From positions 62,001 to 126,000 of the forward strand of contig NZ_BTPE01000014.1 of the NCBI RefSeq assembly GCF_036245645.1: a stretch of DNA of 64,000 nucleotides, in the 5' to 3' direction. Shown here piece by piece: positions 40,900 through 50,429 of this stretch. A program made the position numbers and the translations under genes. A model generated the notes under the pieces. That model had not been told where the DNA came from. It ran no database searches and saw only the letters and a list, made by a program, of their open reading frames with translations. The stretch is from Algoriphagus taiwanensis (GTDB taxonomy: Bacteria; Bacteroidota; Bacteroidia; Cytophagales; Cyclobacteriaceae). Within the stretch, counting starts at the first letter, position 1, and the number at the start of each line of letters is the position of its first letter.

Positions 40900-43728
40900 C
40901 TAGTGAGCTTCCAGCCAATCCTTTCCTACTCCTACTTCCACTTCGATCGGCACAGGAAGTTTGATGGCATTGGACATCAGACCGGGGATGTGTTTTTTCA
41001 GCAGCTCCACCTCGTCTTTGTGCGCATCAAAGACCAATTCATCATGCACCTGAAGGATCATTTTGGACTTCAGCTTTTCCTTCTTCATCCAGTCATGTAC
41101 ATGGATCATCGCGACTTTAATCAGATCAGCTGCCGAGCCCTGAAGGGGAGCATTGATGGCATTTCGCTCCGCAAATCCCCGCATCGTCATATTTCGGCTG
41201 TTGATATCTCTCAGGTAGCGACGACGGCCAAGGATCGTTTCTACATATTCGTCTTTTCTGGCCTTTTCGATTGCTCCATCCATATAGGCTTTCACTGCAG
41301 GAAACTCCGTGAAATAGGCATCAATGATTTCCTTGGCTTCTCCTCTTGGGATCGATAGCCTTTGCGCCAAACCAAAAGCAGAAATCCCATAAATAATCCC
41401 AAAATTGGCGGTTTTGGCCTTTCTACGCATATCCGAAGTCACCTCTTCCAAAGGCACCTTGAAGATCTTTGCCGCTGTGGTAGCATGGATATCCCGTCCA
41501 TTTTTGAAAGCCTCCAGCATGGATTCGTCCTGAGAAAATGCCGCCATCAGCCGAAGCTCGATTTGGGAATAATCTGCCGAAAGAAGAATGTGATTTTCAT
41601 CCCTTGGGACAAAAGCCTTTCGGATTTCCCTACCCCTGGCTGTCCGAATCGGAATGTTTTGAAGATTGGGGTTGATGGAAGAAAGTCGGCCCGTAGCCGC
41701 TACAAACTGATTGTATGTGGTGTGAATTCTTCCGGTTTTTGCATTGATCATGGTAGGCAAAGCATCCACATAGGTAGATTTCAGCTTTACCATCTGACGG
41801 AAATCCAGAATAGCCTGGGCGATTTCATGTTCGTCGGCTAGCTTGGAGAGAATTTCCTCGCCGGTTGCATACTGCCCGGTTTTGGTTTTTTTCGCTTTGG
41901 GGTCCAGTTTGAGTTTTTCAAATAAAACATCACCCAACTGCTTTGGTGAGGCAAGGTTAAACTTCACTCCTGCCAATTCATAAACCCGCTTTTCGATTTC
42001 CTTGCTTTCCTCTTCCAAGGCAACCGACAGCTCTGAAAGACTATCGGTATCGATCCGCACCCCTTCAAACTCCATATCTGTCAACACACGAATCAGGGGA
42101 TTTTCCACTTCGTCGAATAGCTTTTTCAAGCCGTTGGATTGGATAATTGGATCCAGCTTACCTTTTAGCCTCAAGGTAATATCTGCATCTTCCGCAGCGT
42201 AGGCGGTGACTTCATCCTCGTCCACATCCCGCATATTTCCCTGATTTTTCCCCTTTTTCCCGATCAACTCGGTAATCGAAACCGGTCTGTAATTGAGGTA
42301 TTGCTGAGCCAGCCAATCCATCCCATGCTTGCCTTCCGGCTCGATAAGGTAATGAGCCAGCATGGTATCATACAGCGTGCCTTTGACCTCGATGCCGTAA
42401 TTTTTCAGCACCAGCATGTCGTATTTGATATTCTGTCCGATTTTTAGAATTTCTTCATTTTCAAGGACAGGACGGAGCTGTTCAAGAATGGCCTGAGTTT
42501 CCTTTTGATCCGCAGGAACAGGAATATAAAACGCCTCTCCTTCCAGATAGGCAAAAGAAAGGCCGACCAATTCTGCCTTCATCGCATCGAGATCGGTGGT
42601 CTCGGTATCGAAGCAGATTTCCTTTTGCAAAAGCAGAAATTCCACCAGTTCATCCACTGCCTCTTTCCCCTTGATTTTATGATACTGATGGGCATTGGAG
42701 TGGATAGTTTCTATCATTACAGGAGTGGAAGGCAAAGCCTGCTCTTCTACATCCTCAAGCGATTGGGATACAGGAGTTACAGCTGCTGCGGTGCTAAAAA
42801 GGTCCATTTGTGCAGGTGCGGCGATACCCGCTTTTTTGGAACCGGCATCTTTAAAGATTCTACTTGCAAGGGTTCTAAACTCCAATTCAGAAAAAATCGC
42901 TCTGAGCTTTTCCTCATCAAATCCATCGTATCGAAGGTCTTCCTCATCGAAGTCTATGGGGACATCAATTTTGATCGTGGCCAATTCTTTGGACAAAAGC
43001 CCCTGCTGAGCGAAGTTTTCGACATTTTCCTTTTGCTTGCCTTTCAGTTTGTCCACATTGGCGATGAGCCCTTCCACCGAGCCATATTCTTTCAGGAGTT
43101 TCACTGCTGTTTTTTCACCGATTCCCGGGATACCCGGAATATTATCCACCGCATCTCCCATCAAGCCCAGAATATCCCGCACTTGGTCTACATTCTCGAT
43201 ATCCCATTTGGCGCAAACTTGCTTTGGCCCCATGACATCGACTCCATTGCCCATGAAGGCTGGTTTATACAGGAAAATATGATCATTAACGATCTGCCCG
43301 TAATCCTTATCCGGGGTCATCATGTACACGGTGAAATTATCCCTTTCAGCCTTTTTAGCCAGAGTACCAATGATGTCGTCGGCCTCAAAACCATCCATTT
43401 CCAAAACGGGAATTTTAAAGGCTTTTACAATTTCTTTAACCCATGGGATTGAAGTAGTAATATCCTCCGGCTGCTCCAGACGATTGGCTTTGTATGCCTC
43501 AAACTGTTCATGCCTAAAGGTCGGAGCCTTGGTGTCGAAGGCGACGGCAATATGGCTAGGCTTCTCTTTTTCCAATACTTCCAATAGGGTATTGGTAAAT
43601 CCGAGCATTACTCCTGTATTGAGCCCTTTGGAATTGATTCGTGGATTTTTGCTAAAAGCAAAATGGGCTCTGTAAATCAGGGCCATAGCGTCCAATAGAA
43701 AAAGTTTATGGGGTTGATTTTGAGACAT
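40900..43728 (-). CDS. polA: DNA polymerase I
   Basis: A 942-residue family A polymerase with 5'-3' exonuclease (about 1-290; LLDAMALIYRAHFAF, PGIPGIGEKTAVKLL) and 3'-5' exonuclease (about 345-540). The proofreading motif CFDTETTD is intact. The polymerase domain has motif A LLSADYSQIELR, motif B RRKAKTANFGIIYGIS and motif C QVHDELVF. It fills gaps in repair and Okazaki processing. It is monocistronic or co-transcribed with radA. Confidence 0.97.
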   Translation of the reverse strand: MSQNQPHKLFLLDAMALIYRAHFAFSKNPRINSKGLNTGVMLGFTNTLLEVLEKEKPSHIAVAFDTKAPTFRHEQFEAYKANRLEQPEDITTSIPWVKEIVKAFKIPVLEMDGFEADDIIGTLAKKAERDNFTVYMMTPDKDYGQIVNDHIFLYKPAFMGNGVDVMGPKQVCAKWDIENVDQVRDILGLMGDAVDNIPGIPGIGEKTAVKLLKEYGSVEGLIANVDKLKGKQKENVENFAQQGLLSKELATIKIDVPIDFDEEDLRYDGFDEEKLRAIFSELEFRTLASRIFKDAGSKKAGIAAPAQMDLFSTAAAVTPVSQSLEDVEEQALPSTPVMIETIHSNAHQYHKIKGKEAVDELVEFLLLQKEICFDTETTDLDAMKAELVGLSFAYLEGEAFYIPVPADQKETQAILEQLRPVLENEEILKIGQNIKYDMLVLKNYGIEVKGTLYDTMLAHYLIEPEGKHGMDWLAQQYLNYRPVSITELIGKKGKNQGNMRDVDEDEVTAYAAEDADITLRLKGKLDPIIQSNGLKKLFDEVENPLIRVLTDMEFEGVRIDTDSLSELSVALEEESKEIEKRVYELAGVKFNLASPKQLGDVLFEKLKLDPKAKKTKTGQYATGEEILSKLADEHEIAQAILDFRQMVKLKSTYVDALPTMINAKTGRIHTTYNQFVAATGRLSSINPNLQNIPIRTARGREIRKAFVPRDENHILLSADYSQIELRLMAAFSQDESMLEAFKNGRDIHATTAAKIFKVPLEEVTSDMRRKAKTANFGIIYGISAFGLAQRLSIPRGEAKEIIDAYFTEFPAVKAYMDGAIEKARKDEYVETILGRRRYLRDINSRNMTMRGFAERNAINAPLQGSAADLIKVAMIHVHDWMKKEKLKSKMILQVHDELVFDAHKDEVELLKKHIPGLMSNAIKLPVPIEVEVGVGKDWLEAH

Positions 43729-43869
43729 GAGGATGAAATATTACTTATTTGACCCTCCAAGTTACAAATTTCAAAAACGGCAGAGTCCATTATTCATTAA
43801 CCAATGGGTAATTATTGGAATCAATTTTTAAAATCTTTAATTTCCTTTCTGACCAACTTCACTTTAACC

Positions 43870-44166
43870 ATGAAAAAACTCCTTACTATTCTGGTTTTGA
43901 TCGCTTCAGTGGGAATACTCGAAGCGGCACCAATCAAAAAACCGAAAAAAGATCTGACTGAGGAACAGTTAATCTATCTGGAAAAAATGCAAGCCCGAGT
44001 CGATGAGATTAAGGCAATGGACTTCAAATCTATGAGTAAAGAAGAGGTAAAGGCCGTCAAAGAGGAGCTCAGAGAGATGAAAAAAGAAGCAGAGAAAAAG
44101 GGGATTTATCTTTCTGTAGGAGCAATCATTATTATTTCCTTACTTCTTTTGATCATTATCCTTTAA
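43870..44166 (+). CDS. Small exported or membrane protein of unknown function
   Basis: A 98-residue protein. I start it at the ATG at 43870 (KKLLTILVLIASVGILEAAP), a clean signal peptide, rather than at an in-frame ATG at 43804 that would bury the signal. The middle is a highly charged helix (about 30-78, lysine and glutamate rich), and the end is a hydrophobic helix (YLSVGAIIIISLLLLIIIL). The result is a helix tethered at its C-terminus. Similar short proteins are common in this phylum without known roles. Confidence 0.7.
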   Translation: MKKLLTILVLIASVGILEAAPIKKPKKDLTEEQLIYLEKMQARVDEIKAMDFKSMSKEEVKAVKEELREMKKEAEKKGIYLSVGAIIIISLLLLIIIL

Positions 44167-44206
44167 ATGAAAACTGGAGGAAAAATTTTACTACAGTTTT
44201 CGGAAA

Positions 44207-44650
44207 TCACTTTTTCATTTCCGATTCATTCAAATAATTTTTCACCTGAAGGCTTCTGAGAAAGATCAAAATCAGAGGAATCAGCCACAGTAATTCATTA
44301 AATACCAAGTGGAAAATACTGCGCTTATTCCACCCCAAATCCTGTATAAATCCAAGAGAAAACCAGATGGCTGTGATAATTTTTCCGGTAATCCCAGCCA
44401 AAATCAGCCAAACCCAACTAATTGGGTAAAAAGCAGAAACAAACAGGATCAATCCCACCAAAATGCCAAAACTCCCGAAATAATTATAAGGGGGCAAATG
44501 CGATAGCTCTGCATCCATAGCCAGCCACTTCAGAAGAGTTTCCCCGTACCACTTATAAAATGCCGACCAGCACACCGTATAGATTCCTGCCAAAAGAAGC
44601 AGTCCTCTGAAATGCATGGGGAATATGGGAAAGGCGGGTTTTTGCTCCAT
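44207..44650 (-). CDS. Four-helix integral membrane protein, unknown
   Basis: A 147-residue protein with four hydrophobic stretches (RGLLLLAGIYTVCWSAFY, YFGSFGILVGLILFVSAFYP, WVWLILAGITGKIITAIWF, LVFNELLWLIPLILIFL). No catalytic motif is visible, and I cannot name the family. It diverges from the amidase gene and converges with the small charged membrane protein gene. Confidence 0.7.
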   Translation of the reverse strand: MEQKPAFPIFPMHFRGLLLLAGIYTVCWSAFYKWYGETLLKWLAMDAELSHLPPYNYFGSFGILVGLILFVSAFYPISWVWLILAGITGKIITAIWFSLGFIQDLGWNKRSIFHLVFNELLWLIPLILIFLRSLQVKNYLNESEMKK

Positions 44651-44724
44651 GAATGGTTTGATTTTTCTACGCTAAATAAACACCTTGGCGGTTGACTAGT
44701 TTGGACTGAACACAAAACTATCCA

Positions 44725-46401
44725 ATGAAAACAAAAAACCACACAAGCAGACCTGCTTTTATCCTACTTGGCGCTCTGTCCTTTTTGGCTTTGGGCTTTA
44801 CCTTGGGAAAAAAAGCAGGTGAAATCACCCCTGCCACCATCGACGCTGCCGCTGACCTAATTGGTTTGTCTTTTTCTCCTGAGGAAAAAGACAGCATGCT
44901 CACCAACCTGAATAATCAGCGCAACAATCTGGAGGCCCTGCGCAAAACAAAATTGGACAATTCAGTGGCTCCATCGCTGATTTTTAATCCACTGCCTCAG
45001 GGTTTCACTCCTCCTCAAGAGCAAAAAGACTACGATTGGGGTCTCCCTCAGCAGGTAGATCTTCCAAAAGCAGATCATGATATCGCCTACCTACCGGTAA
45101 GCCACCTTTCGGTTTTGATCAAAACAAAGAAAATCACCTCGGAAAGACTCACTCAAATCTACCTCGATCGGATCAAAACTTATTCCGACACGCTCCAATG
45201 TCTGATCACTTTGATGGAAGGAACAGCTTTGGAAAAAGCCAAAGCCATGGACCGGGAATTGGCCGAAGGAAAATATCGAGGACCGCTGCATGGTATCCCT
45301 TACGGAATCAAGGATCTTTTGGCAGTCGAAGGCACCAAAACCACCTGGGGAGCTATGCCCTATAAGGATCAAATCATCAACGAAACTGCCACAGTGGTCC
45401 AAAAGCTGGACGAGGCTGGAGGTGTTATAGTAGGAAAATTTACCCTTGGAGCCTTAGCAATGGGAGACATCTGGTTTGGCGGGGTGACCAAAAACCCCTG
45501 GAATCTATCCCAAGGCTCCAGTGGATCTTCGGCCGGTTCGGCATCTGCGGTAAGTGCAGGATTAGTGCCTTTTGCCATCGGCACCGAAACACTCGGTTCG
45601 ATTGTCTCCCCCTCCACAAGAAACGGGGTCACCGGGCTGCGTCCTACCTACGGGCGAGTAAGCAAGCACGGAGCTATGGCCCTGAGCTGGTCCATGGACA
45701 AAATCGGTCCGATTTCCCGCTCCACTTTGGATAATGCAATTGTCCTTTCCATCATAAATGGGGCAGATCCTGGTGATGCCTCCACCATTTCTGCGGCTTT
45801 CAATTACTCTTCAAAAGCTGATGTCAAAAAACTCAAAGTGGGCTATTTCAAGCCTTTCTTTGAAGGAGAGAGAGTCAGTGAAAATGACCGTCAAGTGTTG
45901 GAAGTGCTGAAAAATCTGGGAATCGAACTCCATCCCTTGGAACTCAAAACGACCATCGATCCAGGCCCGATCGTAAGTATGTTGATGGTAGAAGGGGCAG
46001 CTGCCTTCGATGAGCTCACCCGCTTAAACCTGGATGATCAGCTGGTAGCCCAAAGAAGAAATGCCTGGCCCAATCTCTTCCGGGCTACACGGTTTATCCC
46101 TGCCGTGGAATATGTGCAGATGAGCCGACAGCGAACTCTATTGATTCAGGAAATGCATGAACTGATGAAAGGCTACGACGTGGTCGTCACTCCTTCTTTT
46201 GCCGGACAGCAGTTGCAGATCACCAACCTGACTGGTCATCCGGCTTTGTGCCTTCCAAACGGATTCAATACTAGTGGAAGTCCAACCTCTATTACCTTGC
46301 TGGCCAATCTTTTTGAGGAAGAAAAACTGATTATGCTGGGAAGGTTGATTCAGGAAAACACCGATTGGCAGGCCAAACGACCGCCCCTTTTTGATCGATA
46401 A
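44725..46401 (+). CDS. Amidase-signature hydrolase, exported
   Basis: A 558-residue amidase-signature enzyme. The Ser-cisSer-Lys triad is seen as K196 (GIPYGIKDLLA), S269 (GSSGSSAGSASA) and nucleophile S292 (GTETLGSIVSP). An N-terminal hydrophobic segment (FILLGALSFLALGFTLG) and an extra region of about 90 residues separate it from cytoplasmic GatA, so it is probably periplasmic. No gatB or gatC is nearby. The substrate is unknown; peptide amide or acyl amide hydrolysis is typical. Confidence 0.88.
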   Translation: MKTKNHTSRPAFILLGALSFLALGFTLGKKAGEITPATIDAAADLIGLSFSPEEKDSMLTNLNNQRNNLEALRKTKLDNSVAPSLIFNPLPQGFTPPQEQKDYDWGLPQQVDLPKADHDIAYLPVSHLSVLIKTKKITSERLTQIYLDRIKTYSDTLQCLITLMEGTALEKAKAMDRELAEGKYRGPLHGIPYGIKDLLAVEGTKTTWGAMPYKDQIINETATVVQKLDEAGGVIVGKFTLGALAMGDIWFGGVTKNPWNLSQGSSGSSAGSASAVSAGLVPFAIGTETLGSIVSPSTRNGVTGLRPTYGRVSKHGAMALSWSMDKIGPISRSTLDNAIVLSIINGADPGDASTISAAFNYSSKADVKKLKVGYFKPFFEGERVSENDRQVLEVLKNLGIELHPLELKTTIDPGPIVSMLMVEGAAAFDELTRLNLDDQLVAQRRNAWPNLFRATRFIPAVEYVQMSRQRTLLIQEMHELMKGYDVVVTPSFAGQQLQITNLTGHPALCLPNGFNTSGSPTSITLLANLFEEEKLIMLGRLIQENTDWQAKRPPLFDR

Positions 46402-46443
46402 AAAAGATCCTCAGGAGTAGAATCTTAACGGACTACTCCTGAG
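46400..46443 (-). terminator. Hairpin terminator overlapping a stop codon
   Basis: CTCAGGAGTAG (46410-46420) pairs perfectly with CTACTCCTGAG (46433-46443) across a 12-base loop. Read on the minus strand, the stem is followed by GATC and six T. One arm and part of the loop lie inside the last codons of the lipoprotein gene ending at 46425. It also lies just past the amidase stop on the plus strand, though with a poorer T run there. Confidence 0.7.
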
Positions 46444-46982
46444 ATTTTGATATTGGTTGGATCCATGAACACCACCTTTTGCGTGGTCTCAATCGTGTAG
46501 TGATCGAGTTTTTGGGTGAGCTGATTGAGATAAAACTCCCCTGAAGTGGCTGTGGAAAAAAACAGATTTTCGTCCTTCATCCTAAAAGTGATCGAAGAAG
46601 GGTAGTCTTTGTTGTACTTGATTTTGATCTCTTTTACTTTTCCCTTCTCGCCAGGCAAAAGTTCATGAATCAGGTATTCGTAGTAGGCATTGGTGGAATA
46701 GGAAAGTGCCAAAGACGGTTTATTGATATCCGCCTCATAGAAGGTTTGGAACTCTTCCTTCCACTCCTGAGTGGAAAGAACCACCTCAGAAGTTTTTTCC
46801 TGTCCATTGATACGAGATACCTTAGACACGGTCACTCCCTCCAATTTGGCCACTTCCAAATCCATAAATCCTTTCAGATCGAAATAGGGGAGCTTTTCCA
46901 TCTTGACTTCCTTTCTTGCAGAATCGCAAGCAAAGCACATCACCGCCAAGAGGATAATTTGTGTTGCAAATCTTACTTTCAT
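46425..46982 (-). CDS. Lipoprotein of unknown function
   Basis: A 185-residue protein with a lipobox (VMCFAC, C19), so lipid-anchored outside the cytoplasm. The mature part is polar, with a mixed helix and strand pattern (DLEVAKLEGVTVSKVSRING, KVKEIKIKYNKDYPSSITFR, LDHYTIETTQKVVFM). Proteins of this kind occur next to gpmI in related genomes as far as I recall, but I cannot name a domain. Its ATG overlaps the gpmI stop by four bases, so the two are translationally coupled. Confidence 0.75.
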   Translation of the reverse strand: MKVRFATQIILLAVMCFACDSARKEVKMEKLPYFDLKGFMDLEVAKLEGVTVSKVSRINGQEKTSEVVLSTQEWKEEFQTFYEADINKPSLALSYSTNAYYEYLIHELLPGEKGKVKEIKIKYNKDYPSSITFRMKDENLFFSTATSGEFYLNQLTQKLDHYTIETTQKVVFMDPTNIKISGVVR

Positions 46983-48505
46983 GCTTCAATCAGGATTTCC
47001 CCGGTCATTTCTGAAGGGATATCCAGCCCAATCAATTTGAGGATAGTTGGAGCCAAATCCCCTAATTTTCCGTCCTTGACCGGAAATTGTTGATTCTTAT
47101 CCACTAAAATAAAAGGCACTAAGTTGGTTGTATGGGCAGTATTGGGTGTGCCGTCTTCGTTGATCATCATGTCTGAGTTTCCATGATCAGCTATGACCAA
47201 AACGGTATAATCATTTTCCAAAGCAGTAGTGATCACACGGTTTGCACACTCATCCACAGCCTCGCAGGCTTTGACAGCGGCATCGAAGTCGCCTGTATGC
47301 CCCACCATATCCGCATTGGCGAAGTTGAGGCAGATAAAGTCAGCCTTTTTCTTCTTCAGCTCAGGTGAAATTTTGGATGCAATCTCAAAAGCACTCATTT
47401 CAGGCTTCAGGTCATACGTAGCCACTTTAGGAGAAGGGCAAAGGATTCTACTTTCTCCTTCAAACTCTGTCTCCCTGCCTCCTGAGAAAAAGAAGGTCAC
47501 ATGTGGATACTTTTCAGTTTCAGCGATTCGGATTTGGGTTTTTCCCGCCTGCGACAAGACTTGGCCAAGGGTATTGTTCAGATTATCCTTTTCAAACAAA
47601 ACCTTCACCCCTTTGAACGTATCGTCATAATTGGTAAAGGTGATGTAGTCCAAGTTGAGTTTTTTCATGTGATAATCCTCAAAGTCCTTTTGGGTAAGCA
47701 CCTGAGTGATTTCTCTTCCACGGTCAGTACGGAAGTTGAAACAAATCACCAAATCCCCGTCCTGAATAGTCGCCAATGGCTTATTGTCCTTGCCAACATG
47801 GATAATCGGGCGAATAAACTCGTCAGTGACGTTGTTGTCGTAAGACTTGCGGATCGCTGCCAGAATATCTTTGGATTTTTCTCCTTCTCCATAGACTAAA
47901 GCATCGTAGGCCAGCTTAACGCGCTCCCAGCGATTGTCCCGGTCCATGGCATAGTATCTGCCTACTACAGAAGCGACCTGTCCGACAGAGTTTTTCAAAT
48001 GATCCTGAAGATCGGACAAGTAGCGCACTCCGCCTTTAGGGTCAGTATCTCTTCCGTCCGTGAAAGCATGGATGAATACTTGGTCCAAGCCATTGGCTTT
48101 TGCTGCATCACACAAGCCTTTCAGGTGATCAATGTGCGCATGAACTCCCCCATCGGATACCAGCCCGATTAGGTGTACTTTTTTATTTCCCTCCTTGGCT
48201 TTAGCAAATGCGGACACCAAAACTGGATGCTGGTCCAGTTCTTTGTTTTTGACGGCCTGATTGATTTTGACCAAATCCTGATAGACTACTCGACCGGCAC
48301 CAATATTCATGTGACCTACTTCCGAGTTTCCCATTTGTCCTTCCGGAAGGCCTACTGCCAGCCCGGATGCTTCAAGCTTGGAATGGGGATATTTTTCATA
48401 TAGGCTATCTACAAAAGGGGTCTTTGCCTTGTCAATTGCAGAGACCGCAGGATTGGTAGCCAATCCCCAGCCATCCAAAATCATCAATAAAACTTTCCTG
48501 TCCAT
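46979..48505 (-). CDS. gpmI: 2,3-bisphosphoglycerate-independent phosphoglycerate mutase
   Basis: A 508-residue glycolytic enzyme interconverting 3- and 2-phosphoglycerate. The phosphoserine is S61 in MGNSEVGHMNIGAGR. The manganese residues lie in MILDGWG at the start and in FANADMVGHTGD and IADHGNSDMM near the end. The bridging segment FIHAFTDGRDTDP is conserved, and the length is standard. It forms a two-gene operon with the lipoprotein gene. Confidence 0.96.
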   Translation of the reverse strand: MDRKVLLMILDGWGLATNPAVSAIDKAKTPFVDSLYEKYPHSKLEASGLAVGLPEGQMGNSEVGHMNIGAGRVVYQDLVKINQAVKNKELDQHPVLVSAFAKAKEGNKKVHLIGLVSDGGVHAHIDHLKGLCDAAKANGLDQVFIHAFTDGRDTDPKGGVRYLSDLQDHLKNSVGQVASVVGRYYAMDRDNRWERVKLAYDALVYGEGEKSKDILAAIRKSYDNNVTDEFIRPIIHVGKDNKPLATIQDGDLVICFNFRTDRGREITQVLTQKDFEDYHMKKLNLDYITFTNYDDTFKGVKVLFEKDNLNNTLGQVLSQAGKTQIRIAETEKYPHVTFFFSGGRETEFEGESRILCPSPKVATYDLKPEMSAFEIASKISPELKKKKADFICLNFANADMVGHTGDFDAAVKACEAVDECANRVITTALENDYTVLVIADHGNSDMMINEDGTPNTAHTTNLVPFILVDKNQQFPVKDGKLGDLAPTILKLIGLDIPSEMTGEILIEA

Positions 48506-48641
48506 GCCGCAAATATATTACTTTTCACTCCAAAGTAGCCCAAGGGAATGTTTTTGACAAAGATTGACTTGCTCTCTTTCTTAGGCAAACAAATGAATTT
48601 CAAACTGATTTTTTTGGCTTGGATTTTGCCCAATTGGGTCG

Positions 48642-49037
48642 ATGCTTATAATCAAATTCCTTTTTTCCTTTCTCTTGGTTATTTCTCCTTTTTCAGAAGA
48701 AAAGGAAACGGCACCTTCTATAGACCCCATCATCTCTGCCTTGGAAAGTGGCTCAAGCAACGATTTAGCCCGGTTTTTTGAAACAAGCATCACCTTGAAT
48801 ATCAACGGACAGCAAGGCGACTATTCCAGAAATCAAGCAGAATTGGTTTTGAAAGACTTTTTCAGAAAAAATCCCTCCCAGGGCTTTAGCATTCTCTACC
48901 AAAAAGAATCTCCGGGAAGCATCAGCACCTACATCGGAGAATATGCCAGTAGTACAAGCACATACCGGGTTTTTATCAAAGTTTCAGAGTCCAATGACAG
49001 CTTCAGAATTTACAGTCTCGACTTTGTAAAAAGCTGA
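48642..49037 (+). CDS. DUF4783 family protein
   Basis: A 131-residue exported protein. A signal-like N-terminus (LIIKFLFSFLLVISPFSEEK) precedes a small alpha-beta domain typical of DUF4783: IISALESGSSNDLARFFETS, LVLKDFFRKNPSQGF and YRVFIKVSESNDSFRIYSLD. The fold resembles the NTF2/cystatin-like type. The function is unknown. It is 41 bases upstream of nadC on the same strand, a pairing I recall as frequent in this phylum. Confidence 0.85.
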   Translation: MLIIKFLFSFLLVISPFSEEKETAPSIDPIISALESGSSNDLARFFETSITLNINGQQGDYSRNQAELVLKDFFRKNPSQGFSILYQKESPGSISTYIGEYASSTSTYRVFIKVSESNDSFRIYSLDFVKS

Positions 49038-49078
49038 TCACCTCAAGCGAAACGGATAGTTTTGACTACTTTTGGGGC

Positions 49079-49936
49079 ATGAATCCACCCTATCTGACCC
49101 CTGAAGCTCTCCATTCCTTTATTTCTGCAGCTCTGCAAGAGGATATTGGTCCCGGAGATTATTCTTCTTTGGCTTCCATTCCGGAAGGGAAAATTGGGCA
49201 AGCGAAACTTCTCATCAAAGAGTCAGGAATCTTGGCAGGGGTAGAACTGGCCACGTACATCTTCCAAGCGGTAGACCCAAAGCTAGAGGTCGAGCTTCTG
49301 AAAAAAGACGGGGAGGAAGTACATGCAGGAGATATAGGATTCCTGGTTTCAGGACCTTCTGCTTCCATTTTATCAGCTGAGCGCCTGGTCTTGAACTGCA
49401 TGCAACGGATGAGTGCCATTGCTACTAAAACCCATCGACTCACCCAACTGATTTCCCATACCAAAGCACGTCTAATGGATACAAGGAAAACCACTCCTAA
49501 TTTCCGGTTGATGGAAAAGTGGGCTGTACTGATCGGGGGAGGAGTGAATCATCGCTTTGCATTGTATGATATGATCATGCTGAAGGACAACCACGTGGAC
49601 TTTGCAGGAGGTATTCGAAAAGCGATCGAACGAACCAAAAAATATCTGGAAGAAAATCAGCTAAAACTCAAAATCGAGGTGGAAACCAGAAATTTGGAAG
49701 AAGTGGATGAAGTGCTTCAGGTGGGAGGGGTAGACTACATCATGCTGGACAACATGGACCCGGATACCATGAAAGAGGCAGTCAGGAGAATTGATGGGAA
49801 AATGGGAACCGAAGCTTCAGGAGGTATTACTGAATCCAATCTGGTAGAGGTAGCAGAATGCGGAGTGGATTACATTTCGATGGGTGCCCTTACTCACTCC
49901 GTAAGTAGTCTGGATATCAGTTTAAAAGCTTTTTAA
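49079..49936 (+). CDS. nadC: Nicotinate-nucleotide diphosphorylase (carboxylating)
   Basis: A 285-residue quinolinate phosphoribosyltransferase of de novo NAD synthesis. It shows EDIGPGDYSS at the start, the basic substrate site in MDTRKTTPNFRLMEKWAV and GGGVNHRFALYDMIMLKDNH, and the C-terminal VDYIMLDNMDP and EASGGITESN motifs. Length and motif order are normal. nadA and nadB are not in the window. Confidence 0.96.
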   Translation: MNPPYLTPEALHSFISAALQEDIGPGDYSSLASIPEGKIGQAKLLIKESGILAGVELATYIFQAVDPKLEVELLKKDGEEVHAGDIGFLVSGPSASILSAERLVLNCMQRMSAIATKTHRLTQLISHTKARLMDTRKTTPNFRLMEKWAVLIGGGVNHRFALYDMIMLKDNHVDFAGGIRKAIERTKKYLEENQLKLKIEVETRNLEEVDEVLQVGGVDYIMLDNMDPDTMKEAVRRIDGKMGTEASGGITESNLVEVAECGVDYISMGALTHSVSSLDISLKAF

Positions 49937-50017
49937 ATCCAAAATTTGCCCGCTGAAAAAGAAACCTATTTGGGTTTTTGGGACTTATATTACTGAGATT
50001 AAACCAACTACTAATCC

Positions 50018-50428
50018 ATGAAAATTAAATCGATTCTTTTTTCCCTTTTGATTATCGGGGCACTTTCTTCTTGCAAATCCTCCCAGCCTGATGCCAGCTG
50101 GACAGACAAGCAATGGACCGTGGTAGAAATGCTCGGTGTACCCGTGCAGACCTCCAATTCCCCTCAGGACGCTCATTTGTTTTTTAATGCAGCTGAAAAA
50201 ACAATTACCGGCAATGGTAGCTGTAATCGTATTTTTGGCCCTTATGAGCTGGAGAAAAAAAACAGAATTTCCTTCGGAAATTTAGGGGTAACGATGATGG
50301 CTTGTCAGAATCAGGATTTTGAAAACAAATTCCTGGAAACCCTCAAATCCGTGGAGCGCTATCAGGTCACCGGAGGTCAACTTTGGCTCAAAGACAGCAA
50401 AAAGCGAGTCATCCTGAAGCTTCAATAG
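50018..50428 (+). CDS. META-domain lipoprotein
   Basis: A 136-residue lipoprotein (lipobox GALSSC). A META/HslJ-like domain follows: WTVVEMLGVPV, HLFFNAAEKTITGNGSCNRI, MMACQNQDFENKFLETLKSV and QLWLKDSKKRVIL. Proteins of this type are linked in enteric bacteria to heat shock and novobiocin resistance. A specific function here is unknown. It converges on corA with a single base between the two stop codons. Confidence 0.9.
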   Translation: MKIKSILFSLLIIGALSSCKSSQPDASWTDKQWTVVEMLGVPVQTSNSPQDAHLFFNAAEKTITGNGSCNRIFGPYELEKKNRISFGNLGVTMMACQNQDFENKFLETLKSVERYQVTGGQLWLKDSKKRVILKLQ

Positions 50429-50429
50429 G

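Noticed and set aside
42505..43452. A 315-codon open frame on the plus strand
   Set aside because: It lies wholly opposite polA, whose exonuclease motifs are intact; the product is rich in cysteine, histidine and phenylalanine without any domain, as expected of an antisense shadow.
44169..44201. GAAAACTG/CAGTTTTC hairpin as a terminator
   Set aside because: A 17-base loop, an AT-rich stem and no T run after the stem make it too weak to call.
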